From contig OX352762.1 in the NCBI GenBank assembly GCA_947095585.1, forward strand, positions 117,582,930 through 117,646,929: a stretch of 64,000 bases of DNA. The letters are read 5' to 3'. Every line of letters begins with the position of its first letter. The first letter of the stretch is position 1. The position numbers and the translations under genes were made by a program. This document shows positions 1-9,235 of the stretch, one piece after another. A model generated the notes under the pieces. The model did not search any database and was not told the DNA's origin. It was given only the letters and a program-made list of their open reading frames with translations. Source of the stretch: Nephrocerus scutellatus. Its lineage: Eukaryota; Arthropoda; Insecta; Diptera; Pipunculidae.

Positions 1-110
1 TTTCGACACAAATACATAAAAAACGATCGAGTGCAATTTTTTTTTCGTTTGATGCCTAAAAACGAGTGCACTCGGTTAACAGAGGAGAAAAATAAAACAA
101 AAGCCACATA
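1..110. repeat. Dispersed repeat family A, copy 1 (window-edge copy)
   Basis: This stretch matches 24759-24858: both run TTTCGACACAAAT, then GAGTGCA, a T-run ending TTCG, a motif with AGTGCA, and end at GCCACATAA. The resemblance is clear by eye but with many substitutions and small gaps. Its left end may continue outside the window. No protein is encoded. Probably part of an old non-autonomous element; the family is not recognised. Confidence 0.6.
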
Positions 111-171
111 AGGCTGTTCCGAAACAAAAAAAAAAAATCTATGGCAATACTGATAGGTAAATAGTATATTT

Positions 172-412
172 TCACACGTCCATAGACGAAAGTGAAAATG
201 TTTCATACACTATAACCTAGCATCGAAAGTAGCCGTTACACACACTAGTGAGTTAACATGTAAAATACTTTTGTTATTTACTGCAGTCGCAGCGAACACA
301 CATTCCCAGAGTAATTTTGCATTGCGCATAACCAGTTTAAAAGAAAACCATGTGAAAAATAGCGTACATTACTCCCAGAATAATGCTCATCGTGCTCGTT
401 AGATTGCCGCAC
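172..412. repeat. Dispersed repeat family B, copy 1
   Basis: About 240 bp that align with 5160-5395. Shared landmarks in order are CTATAACCTAG, CGAAAGTAG, CACTAGTG, GTTAACAT, ACTGCAGT, GCATTGCGCAT, CAGTTTA, TAGCG.TCATTAC and CGTTAGRTTGCCGC. The order and spacing are conserved, so this is a real repeat pair, not chance. No coding capacity was seen. Confidence 0.7.
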
Positions 413-485
413 TCGGCTACCGCCTCGTGCTCCAAGCTTCTAACTAGCGCTATAAACGTCACTTGATACCAAATAATTGACAAAC

Positions 486-850
486 ATTGAGGTGGAACGG
501 TGTACGCTTTGATTTTGAGTTTTATTTGCAAAGTTTTGTAAACGACACTAAACGGGTGGCCACACAGGCATGGAAATGAAAGTCATGCCAATTTACGTTG
601 TGGCTACACACAAATGCTTTGTGCCTGTGTGTATGTTTGTCAATTTGTTTTTTGCTGTATATAACGTTCATGCATACGTCAAAAGTCATCTTTTGTAGAT
701 GACTTTCGGTGGAATCAAGCTCTTTTTTTCCAACACTCTAAAAACCTACCTGTTCCGCTGGACCCTTTTTTCATTCCCATGCCTATGTGGCCACGCTCTA
801 ACGCTAAGCGTCGGCAATCGACAGGTAAGATAGCGAAGAGAAAAAATAGT
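486..850. repeat. Dispersed repeat family C, copy 1, interrupted by a MITE
   Basis: The left piece (GTACGCTTTGATTTTG, TTTTATTTGCAAAGTTTTGTAA, CGACACT) and the right piece (CGTCGGCAATCGACAGG, TAAG, GCGAAGAG) are contiguous in the copies at 6790-6945 and 31743-31890. Here they are separated by about 240 bp with inverted-repeat ends (556-794). The family itself encodes nothing recognisable. Confidence 0.7.
556..794. mobile_element. MITE with ~28-bp terminal inverted repeats, nested in repeat family C
   Basis: The left end reads GTGGCCACACAGGCATGG then AAATGAAAG. The right end, reverse-complemented, reads GTGGCCACATAGGCATGG then GAATGAAAA. The two arms agree nearly throughout. The element is about 239 bp and has no ORF. 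A perfect 10-bp internal hairpin (682-691 with 697-706) lies near the middle. The flanks resemble each other only loosely (CTAAACG and CTCTAACG), so a target duplication is not certain. Size and ends fit a non-autonomous hAT-like element, but the superfamily is inferred. Confidence 0.72.
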
Positions 851-1132
851 CTGCTAGCTATTTTCACAGTTTTTATGTTTAAGGATGTAATTTAATTAAT
901 ATCACAGCACAAGAGCATAATTTGTCGTCTAAAATGAACTTAAAAAACTTTTTCCCAGCACCGAATAAATAATTTGTTTAAACTACAAAGAAGACGGGAC
1001 ATTCGAGAAAAAATTAATCTGCTTGATATGTTGGGCACACAGCTTAATAGATTTTTTTTATGAAAAAAACCTTTTTTATGCTTTTCCTCCTAAAACTGCC
1101 CCTAGGAATAAAAAAAATCTCGAAATTGCGCC

Positions 1133-1285
1133 ATCGCAAGCTAATCGCTAAGCCATTGTTTTAAAACAATTCCCATAAAATTCTGACTGGCATAAGATGT
1201 ACCAGTGGACAAACACAAAAACAACACGCACGCTGAAAAAAATTTATTTGCCCCAATTATTAGCTTTACACTTCGAGCTCGCAAT
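1133..1285 (-). mobile_element. Short non-autonomous repeat family D, copy 1
   Basis: This copy is reversed relative to those at 48301 and 59846. It begins ATCGCAAGC and ends GCTCGCAAT, so the ends form short inverted repeats (ATYGCRAGC). Internal landmarks shared by the family are TTTTAAAACAA, CCCATAAAATTCTGACTGG and a (T)TCG.GCTCGCAATA end. About 150-180 bp, no ORF. Probably a MITE-like or SINE-like family; a defining promoter box was not seen. Confidence 0.65.
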
Positions 1286-1299
1286 AAGGAATCCACTTT

Positions 1300-3480
1300 T
1301 TCTAAAGCGTACTGTAATAATGACAGCATTCACAATCACTAGAAAACAGTAAAGTCCGCTATATTGCACCAACGTCACAATAATACCAATTAAAAAACAA
1401 AAAATAGGTAATAAGCTATAGTTATTATTATTACCCATTTCGGTCGGCAATAGTTGTGTTTTGCGATTTTGCATCATTGTAAAACTAGCATTTCCTATGT
1501 CTGCTCGTATCTTCTTTCGCACCGGCTGGTAAATATTGCAAAATTCTTGCCAAACGCTTTTAAAATCCAAGGTGCGGCAATATGTTTACCATTTCCATGT
1601 TCCTATATTCTCATTAAAAATTGTCGCGTAACATTATTGATTGCATATGAGCTTCGTACAATGGACACAGTGACATTTGACTGCAAAAACAACAACAAAA
1701 ACATCGCATTTCAAATTGTCAACGTAACGCCGTCGATGTTACGTAAATGTTAGAAGTTACGTAGGTGCCTTACTGCAATTATTTTGCTGTATAAACAAAG
1801 CCCAAAGGTAATTTTTCATATCGCGATCTGAAACGAATGAACACGACCGAAGACCGACGACGACGACGGGAAAAATATTACCAATAATAAAAGCTAAAAA
1901 CAAAAATTTCGTCAGCTTTTAATTCGAACTTCGATCGTGCAAGGTTAATCAGTCAGCTATATATGCATGTACTACTACAAAATGTAAATAACGTATATAC
2001 GTACGCACTCAAGCACAGGGCGACTACCGATCGTTTTCACAGCACTAGACACTAGCTGACTAACTGACTGACTAAACAATATCGAGTGGAGATGCCCCCA
2101 TCAGCATCAGAATTGGCAAACAAAAACTACTGAGCAAGCATAAGGAGAATACAAAAAATTTTACTTGCAGATTGCGCGGAGGCGAACATGTGAGTATATG
2201 AGTATCAACTCCACTCACCGCCTTCGAGAAGGAAACGATGATATACCGCGATACACAATACACAGAACAACAACAAAACAACGTTACACACAACATCGTC
2301 GACACTATTTTTTCTTATCGCAGAGAATTCCAAGTCGATTCACAAAAAAAAGTCAAAGAAAAAATAACAACAACAACAAAACAACGAACGATCAAATCGA
2401 ACTCGCCGCTGCGCAAATTCACACTTACTCATGCGCTTGATCATCAGCGACAGCAACTCTGGAATCGATTGCCGCCGCCGCCGCAACTGCCACCGCAAAC
2501 CTCATCTTCATCACTATTTACCAACAACAAAGTCATTATTATTATCTCTGCCGTCGTCTTCGTCGTTGTGTCGAGTGAGCTGTCGGTTTCGTGGAAATCG
2601 AGGAAACCCTCTGCCACAACAACAAAACAACACACCTTATAAACGCTACTTCTGCTATATGGAAGGGGAAACGAGACTGGGGGCCACGATCGATCCGATG
2701 ACAACAGCAAAATCGTTTATTCAATGACGTTAGCATTGTAAGCGGGGACCGGAGAGAGGAATAGCCATTGTGTAGTAGAATATATTGCGCGCCAGAAGTA
2801 GCCACGAAGACATACCTACATACGAACAAACGACGCCTGATGATTTTTTCGCTAAACGAACACACGATCTGAACGAATCACGAATATTTGATTAAAGAGT
2901 CATTCGCTCAATCAAATGCCACACAACACAACCAGTGTTGCCATAATGTGGGATTTCGCTCTTTTTGTGGGATTTTTCAAATCAAAAGGACGAATATGAG
3001 TTTTTATTTTTTGAATTGCAAATTGAAAATTGCATAAGAAAAAATAATTTCACAGGTGCTACTGGCTTAAAACCTCTGTCGAAAAGTTATACTATTAAAA
3101 ATTCGACCATCAAAAAAGGCGTGCGATCAAAAAGGCGCGTAATCAAAAAGACGACCTTCTAAAAGCGACCTATTTGTTGGTCGACTTTTGCAAAGCGCGC
3201 ATTTTCGATCCAATGGGTTCGATAAATAACAAAATTTTTATTTTTTGTGAATAAAATGAAATAATAACCAGAAACAAATATTATTAATTTATTTATAACA
3301 TGAGTGCCAAACTAATATTTTTACAGTAAATTCGGGAAGTAACAGGCAAATTCTCTGTGTTGTGATTTTGCGGTATGGTTTTGGCCATACTAAATCTATT
3401 AGAAGGTAAATTATATTTTGTGTAATGAGAATAAACATTAATAACGAACTTTTACTGATTTTACAAAACAAAACTTTTTA
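1300..3480. other. No gene recognised; unique-looking low-complexity DNA
   Basis: Open frames here (up to 134 codons near 2238-2642) are rich in Gln, Thr, Ser and Pro from CAA, ACA and CCG runs and overlap each other in several frames, which is what low-complexity non-coding DNA gives. Small repeats of the type ATCAAAAAGGCG occur at 3105-3165. No repeat copy elsewhere in the window was noticed. It may be host intron or upstream DNA. Confidence 0.5.
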
Positions 3481-3573
3481 TTAGGAATGTGAATACGCGG
3501 AACCAAATTTCACTTGAACAGAAAACTTATTCAAGAGCTGTAGGCAAAACCACGTCATATGTGTTACAATGTT

Positions 3574-3723
3574 ACAAATGGTTTATCTTATCGTTTAATT
3601 TTTGCAAAAATAGAATACGAGCGCCACAAACTCTTCCAAGAAAGTCGGACAAATGGTTTATCTTATCGTTTAATTTTTGCAAAAATAGAATACGAGCGCC
3701 ACAAACTCTTCCAAGAAAGTTGG
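3574..3723. repeat. Perfect-looking 75-bp tandem duplication
   Basis: A 75-bp unit starting ACAAATGGTTTATC occurs at 3574-3648 and again at 3649-3723 with essentially no differences apart from the last bases. 75 is a multiple of three and an open frame (3489-3743, 84 codons; another at 3559-3831) runs through both units. The encoded peptide, rich in basic and aromatic residues, is not recognised. The near-identity says the duplication is recent. Confidence 0.85.
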
Positions 3724-4149
3724 AGGTCTATGCAACAATTTAAGTTGTGGCAGTTCCCCGTAGAAAATAATTACGTTTTGCATTTTGCAAAACTTGTGGG
3801 TGTACTTAAGAGTGGAAAAGCGAAGTATTAAGACACAGTAAGTCGTAAAAACATAAAAAATGCTTAATCTTACCTTGGTACACCCTCGGAAATTAAGGTT
3901 TTACTACCCGAAAACAGTAATCACTATATAAAAATGTCAAAAAGGCGGTAATAAAACCGACAGCTTTTTCGTCCAATAATAATGTATCTTTCCTTTTTTT
4001 TATAAAGGCCTTGGTAAAAGTTATCATAAAAAAAGGACCAAAATAACATCTCTTGCATTCACAAGATTGTTATCTATGCAACCATGAGTAAAAAATAGTT
4101 TTAAGAACTGATCCATGCTAAGCATTTCTTTCTATATAAGCATAATTTC

Positions 4150-4930
4150 GCAAAACAGAAAAAGCTCAAAAAGTTTTAAATACTTTAGATAATAATCTTG
4201 TAAGAGCATATCTTCTTTTTTTTAAGAATATTCTAAAGCGCTTGAATAAGTTTAATGCTCTCTTAAAAAATAAAGGTGTACTTATTCATAAGCTGTACGA
4301 ATAATCAAAACAAATTCTAGAAACTGTACTTAAAAATAAAGTTACAGAGAAGACATTAGACATGCTGATGAAACTCTTTTGCTACCTTAAACTCACTGTG
4401 AATTACTTAAAGTTATAAATGCAAATTTGAAAACAAATTAAGCCAAAATATTTAAAGAGCATTATTCAGATTTCATAAAAAACTGAATTTCTTAAATTTT
4501 AGACAAATTTCCTATAAATAATGTGTTTTTTAAAATGCTGGAATTGTAACCTTAAATCGCAAGACAATTATCGGGTCATATAACTCAGATAGCAAGTTAT
4601 GCTAAAGTAGATAGGTTCTAGATAAATTATGAGTGGAACGACCCTTCAATTCACTTTGCGGGAGAGGAAACAATTTAATTTGGCAAGGACCAATCGAATA
4701 TTATCGACTTTTTGGGTCTTGTTTCGTCTAAAATAGGACTTGATGGTGAGGCATTGTTCCCAAAATTGACAGGAGCATATACCAATGTTTGTTCTAACAA
4801 TGCCACATTCCAATGGGGGAAATGTCACTGATATTAGCATCTTAACCACGGTTTATATTATTAAGTCCGCCTTCCAAAATAGAAATATTGATGCAGTTTC
4901 TTTTCCAATGTAATGAGATCCACCTTATTC
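4150..4930 (+). pseudogene. hAT-like transposase remnant (C-terminal half)
   Basis: Reading across frames one finds RAYLLFFKNILKRLNKFN and GVLIHKLYE, then ISxILDKFPINNVFFKMLEL, LDGEALFPKL, a MPHSNGG motif (compare the LPHSNA motif of hAT transposases) and IIKSAFQNRNIDAVSF at the end. This order matches the C-terminal half of hAT-family transposases, whose dimerisation region carries the PHSN motif followed by IKxxxRNR. Stops and frameshifts are frequent, so it is dead. The N-terminal catalytic part was not found. It could instead be a domesticated hAT relative that has decayed. Moderate confidence, since the reading crosses frames. Confidence 0.5.
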
Positions 4931-5159
4931 AGATGCATTCTTCAAATTTTTAAAAAGTACAATGCAATATAAAAAAATTACAATATTCCATTTACTTATC
5001 CATTGAATTGAAGGTAATTTTACTAAATAGTATTTTAGTATAATAAGTTTTTTAAGATTTGTAATAATTTTTTTTAATTTATTTTAGTTAAATATTATTA
5101 AAAGAAATATTGATTTATGTTTTAAAAAAATAAAATTTACCGTAAGTTGAATGTTTTTT

Positions 5160-5395
5160 TACACGGCCATGACTGTTTCCTATACTATAACCTAGACTCG
5201 AAAGTAGTGGTAACACTAGTGTGTTAACATAGAAACTACTAGTGTTATTAACTGCAGTTTCAGCGAACAAGTATTCACACAGCCGTTTAGCATTGCGCAT
5301 GACCAGTTTAGCAGAAAAATGTATTTAGTCGTGAGAAACATAGCGTTCATTACATCCTTAAAAAATGCCTATCGTATGTTCGTTAGGTTGCCGTT
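5160..5395. repeat. Dispersed repeat family B, copy 2
   Basis: Direct-orientation partner of 172-412, with the same landmarks (CTATAACCTAG, CGAAAGTAG, CACTAGTG, GTTAACAT, ACTGCAGT, GCATTGCGCAT). Nothing coding. Confidence 0.7.
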
Positions 5396-5399
5396 TCTA

Positions 5400-6785
5400 A
5401 CTCGCAAGATAACGTCCAATTTTATATTATACTATGTATTCAAAAAAAAAATTGGGAAAAAGGTTTTTTTTTATATAATGGAGGGTTTTTAGTGGAAATA
5501 AGCTGGTAACACTGAACACAAAACAGAACCAACAACAACGTTGCTGCACAACGCAAAGAGAGAGATAAGCTGTCAACATTAAGCACGAGGAGCACTTGCT
5601 GCTGATTTAAAATTCATGATGATAGCGGAATTTTGTACGAAAAGAAGTGTGTGGTTTCGGTTCGGGCGTTTCGTTTATTAATAAAGCGTACGCACACAGT
5701 GTTATCGTTTTTAGCAGCCGTTGCAAAAACAACAAAAACAACAACAACAAACCGACACAACAGGAAAAAAATGGCAAATGCAAAAAACAGGTTAAGCTTG
5801 CGCAAAAAAATACATACATACATGATACCAAATCAAGTATACGACCCGTTGTTTGGCGGTTGTTGCTTGTCGTCGTCGTCACTGGCAATAAAAGAAAATC
5901 AAATTAAATTGCTTGGGGTCTCGTCGACACGCCGCCGCGCCAATCAACGTGCTGTGTGACGACTCACGCAGCCCAAAGAGTTCATCATTAATGTGTACGG
6001 TATTACGGTGCAAGTAGTATGAAGAGAGGAGCAAGTAAATATTGCAGTTAGCGATGCAGTAGTTATGAATGATCGTGTAACTTACTGCGTTTGAGAGAGA
6101 ATAACAAGAGAAAATCGCCACAAGAACTCGCTGCAAGCAACTAATGTTGAGTTGTTGTTGGTTTGCAATTTAAATTCAAATCAAATTTGATTCAAATAGG
6201 AAAGAGAAAAGAAAAATAATTATATGTACCTACATTAGGTACGTACTTGACTTTGTGGTTTGCTTCAAACGAAATGTTCAACATATTACCATTTATGTAA
6301 GCCAACTACCTGTCTTCTCGTACATACTACAAACAAACTGAGGATCTTATAATTAATTTGCTTAAAAAGTTTTAGCTTCTTTTTCTCCTACTTATTTTTT
6401 TTAGTCTTACCAAAAAAATACAAGAAAAGCTCAATTATCACGTAATTTAAAAATATTTTCTTGACTGACTGCAAAATCGAACCAAAAACTGACAGTATGC
6501 ACTCTGTTGACATAATTTTTTGTAACTGCAGCGAAAAATCGATAATTCAGAAATGTCCTAGAGCATATCGTTATTCGAAGTTACAAATTCGAATTGAAAG
6601 TTTTATGATTATCACGTTCCAACGAACTCACATACAATCACAATCACAATATACGCGTACAATCAATGCTGACAAAATGACTGCTATAGTAGGCATTCGG
6701 ATCCTATGGCGATCTTTTTTGACTACCTGGCTCCCCCCTTATGTAAAAATGGCGCCAATCCTACAAAACGCAAAAAAAAACGGAT
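5400..6785. other. No gene recognised; AT-rich and low-complexity DNA
   Basis: Contains CAA/ACA-rich DNA at 5520-5960 and AT-rich DNA afterwards. A 156-codon open frame at 6461-6931 runs into repeat family C and has no recognisable domain, so it is not called as a gene. Nothing else is supported. Confidence 0.5.
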
Positions 6786-6789
6786 TTCG

Positions 6790-7050
6790 AACTGTACCCG
6801 GGGTACGGTTTGATTTTGCGTTTCATTTTCAAGATTTTGTAACCAAAACTATAACTTTGCTACCCGTGGGCAATCGACGAGTAAGGTTTTGTTTACTTAG
6901 AAGGATGGCGAAGAGAGAGCATGAAGACTAATTTCTCAGTTTGTTGTTTTTGTCAAATTGGGTTTTGGTTTGGAGTTCTATTTGCAAAGCATTCACCGCG
7001 AAAACCACGAAAAAACCGTCATTTTGGTAGCTTATCCGTGGGTACTAGTG
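6790..7050. repeat. Dispersed repeat family C, copy 2, plus adjoining module
   Basis: The first part (GTACCCGGGGTACGG, TTTGATTTTGCGTTT, TTTTGTAACC, AACTTTGCTACC, GGCAATCGACGAGTAAGG, GCGAAGAGAGAGCA) matches 31743-31890. The second part (6950-7050: GTTCTATTTGCAAAGCATTC, ACC, CCGTCATTTTG, GCTTATCCGTGGGTA) matches the arms of the palindrome at 31930-32191. The shared order shows these two modules belong to one longer family. Confidence 0.72.
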
Positions 7051-7094
7051 CCATGCTGCGAGGCTTTCTTCGTTCCAGGCGGTAGTGAACCGTC

Positions 7095-7290
7095 CTCAGA
7101 TGTGGTTTCAACAGGTGGGGGGTCTACTCTACATACTGCAAGGGCCTTACTGCAGCTCCTAAGAAAAATGGTTGGTAATCGAATTATTTCAAGGGGTACA
7201 GCAATTCAATGGCCCCCACGCCCTCCCGATTTGACGCCAGCAGACTTTTTTCCCTTTGAGTTTATTTGAATTTAGGAGCTTGTCGGATAC
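7095..7290 (+). pseudogene. mariner/Tc1-like transposase fragment (C-terminal)
   Basis: An open frame gives TLHTARALLQLLRKM, NRIISRGTAIQWPP and RPPDLTPADFFPFEF. In insect mariner-type transposases the corresponding run is a DGATxHTAR motif, then IxWPPRSPDLTPxDFFLWG, which carries the third catalytic acidic residue. The first Asp of the DGAT motif is replaced here (reads GGST) and the frame stops soon after, so it is inactive. Only about 60 residues remain. It lies just upstream of the Jockey element insertion site. Confidence 0.75.
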
Positions 7291-7454
7291 TCTAGCATTG
7301 GTGATGACCGCTACTTTTCGGACATCCGGTATGTGAGAATTGAAGCTTTCCTATAATCTCTACCATTAAAGAATAAAGAAAGTTCTTAAGCAATTATCTA
7401 CTGCGTAACCTTTTTTTTGAACAAAAATCACATGCGTACCAGTTGTAGGTACTC

Positions 7455-7467
7455 CACTACCTTCCTC
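7455..7467. repeat. Left target-site duplication of the Jockey element (CACTACCTTCCTC)
   Basis: The 13 bases CACTACCTTCCTC occur here and again at 12424-12436, directly flanking the element; bases outside the match differ on both sides. A perfect duplication of this length is the normal footprint of target-primed reverse transcription by a non-LTR element. Confidence 0.93.
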
Positions 7468-7690
7468 CAGTCATCATCGAGCGCTCAACACGAGCACACG
7501 CAGATCACGCATAATATCGTCCAGCTACCTGCTACCGATTAAAAAAAAAAACCCAAAACCAAAAGCGAGCATTTCGCTACCTGCTACTTTTTGATTTTTT
7601 ATTATTTCACAAATTATTTTTTAATTTCAGGAATATTTTTCTTTAGAATTTATTTTCAGAAAAGGTTTTCCTTTTAATCAGCCCTATAAA
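7468..7690 (+). promoter_or_regulatory. 5' leader and probable internal promoter of the Jockey element
   Basis: Jockey-type elements are transcribed from a promoter lying inside their own 5' end. This leader starts CAGTCATC, an initiator-like sequence. The 12-mer GCTACCTGCTAC is repeated at 7524 and 7576, 52 bp apart, which could be a bound site. No TATA box is evident. A downstream element at the canonical +28 spacing was not convincing. The promoter role is inferred from the family. Confidence 0.55.
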
Positions 7691-9235
7691 ATGGGGAAAA
7701 AAGCAAAAAGGAAGGAAAAAGTAAACGAGGTCTTGTCCTTAATTAAGGAACAAGTAACCAACCATGGTGGGGATTTCCTCTTGTCGTTGTACCGAAGGCT
7801 GGATGAAGTGAACCAGCTGTGCGATTCAGCGACTTCAGAGGAGGAAACCATGAGCGTTGTCGAGGAATCGGATACTGAAGTGCCCGAATCCAGCAGTGGT
7901 GGAGAGGATAACTCCAGCGACGAAGACAGTCGCAAAGCTTGGTCTTCTCCTGAAACCATGCCCGCAAAGGCAAAAAAAAGGAGGTTGTCTGGAAATTCCA
8001 GACCATCATCACCACCAACATCATCTTCTCCTGGAGTGGCTGCTGTTGATAAAAAAATTGCTGTTGATAAAACAGCTTTACCAAAAGAGTCCCAAAAGGT
8101 CTCAAATAAGAAGGCACCACCACCAGTCTCCGTCCATCAAGCTCCATCAAGCCAAAAATCCCAAACTACGGGACCAACAGCAAAACCTTTTGCCATGCCG
8201 CCAATAGTCTGCTTCAGACTAAACGTCGCTGAACTATCAAAGTTCACGAAGAGCGCCAACATTAGTTGCAGAATTCGCAACATCAACAGCAACAAATCAG
8301 TCGTTACGGCCATGAACAGAGATGGCCATCAGCTAATTCGGTCTTTCCTACAATCGGGAAAGACTGAGTTTAACACTTATACTGCAAAGGAGGACAGGAA
8401 AGAAATGTTGGTCCTAAAAGGTATTCACCACTCCTTTGATGCTGAAGATGTCAAGGAAGCGTTGACGACAGAGGGTGTCCCTGTACTAGTGGTGAAACCC
8501 TTCAAATCTCAAAGGACTGACAAGAAATTTAATCATTTCATTGTCGAGCTGGAGAAGAACTGCGATAAAGCGGCAGTTTGCTCAAAAACCCTCCTTTTGA
8601 ACCAGTTGGTGCATTGGGAAAAACTAAAATCGGCGGGCATTACTCAATGCAGAAACTGCCAAAAATTTGGACATGTCGCAAGTAATTGCGGCATGAAATA
8701 CAGATGCGTCAAGTGCAAAGATGAGCACTTGCCTGGCCAATGCCCAAGAAATGCAGACAATATAAAAGACGACAACGTTTTCTGCACAAACTGCCAGAAA
8801 AATGGACATCCGGCAAACTATAAAGGATGTCCAAAATATAAGGAAAAAATGGCTGAAAAGCTTAAAACCGCACAAAAGAAGAAGGAACAACATAAATTCG
8901 CCCAGATGTCTGCTTCAAAAGCCATAGTAAAGGGAGTAAGTTTTGCTAGTATAGCTGCTATGGGGACTTCCAGCAAGCCAGCAACGATCAGCAAGCCTCT
9001 AACAAGCAGCCATGCAGCATCAAACAGCAAACCAATAAAAAAGCCAGCCGTTAAACCTGTACCATCTACCGGAAAAGCCAACATCTTCGACGATACGGAA
9101 AGGCTATTTGGAGCTGACCTCTTTACAATTCTACAGAAGGCAAGAGAAGTCGTGCCTGCTAATTATAGCAGTCTTGATGACAGGTCCAAAACAACCGTTT
9201 TGGGTCGACTTATTTGTGAATTATGTTCACAATAA
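7691..9235 (+). CDS. Jockey ORF1: gag-like zinc-knuckle nucleic-acid-binding protein
   Basis: 514 residues. The N-terminal third is basic then acidic and Ser/Pro-rich (likely disordered). A middle region, about residues 170-310, corresponds to the RRM-like and PRE_C2HC region of Jockey ORF1 proteins. Three zinc knuckles follow: C320-x2-C323-x4-H328-x4-C333, C339-x2-C342-x3-H346-x4-C351 and C365-x2-C368-x4-H373-x6-C380. The C-terminal tail is Lys/Ala/Ser-rich. The protein is expected to bind element RNA and form a ribonucleoprotein with the ORF2 product. The start is the ATG after CCCTATAAA; the frame has no earlier in-frame ATG nearby. Its stop overlaps the ORF2 start. No damage seen. Confidence 0.93.
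   Translation: MGKKAKRKEKVNEVLSLIKEQVTNHGGDFLLSLYRRLDEVNQLCDSATSEEETMSVVEESDTEVPESSSGGEDNSSDEDSRKAWSSPETMPAKAKKRRLSGNSRPSSPPTSSSPGVAAVDKKIAVDKTALPKESQKVSNKKAPPPVSVHQAPSSQKSQTTGPTAKPFAMPPIVCFRLNVAELSKFTKSANISCRIRNINSNKSVVTAMNRDGHQLIRSFLQSGKTEFNTYTAKEDRKEMLVLKGIHHSFDAEDVKEALTTEGVPVLVVKPFKSQRTDKKFNHFIVELEKNCDKAAVCSKTLLLNQLVHWEKLKSAGITQCRNCQKFGHVASNCGMKYRCVKCKDEHLPGQCPRNADNIKDDNVFCTNCQKNGHPANYKGCPKYKEKMAEKLKTAQKKKEQHKFAQMSASKAIVKGVSFASIAAMGTSSKPATISKPLTSSHAASNSKPIKKPAVKPVPSTGKANIFDDTERLFGADLFTILQKAREVVPANYSSLDDRSKTTVLGRLICELCSQ

Noticed and set aside
2238..2642. 134-codon open frame rich in Gln/Thr/Ser
   Set aside because: Low-complexity CAA/ACA and CCG runs explain it; three overlapping alternatives exist.
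6461..6931. 156-codon open frame
   Set aside because: It runs into dispersed repeat family C, starts without ATG and shows no known motif.
7495..7507. Downstream promoter element in the Jockey leader
   Set aside because: AGATCA lies about six bases beyond the canonical spacing and fits the consensus poorly.
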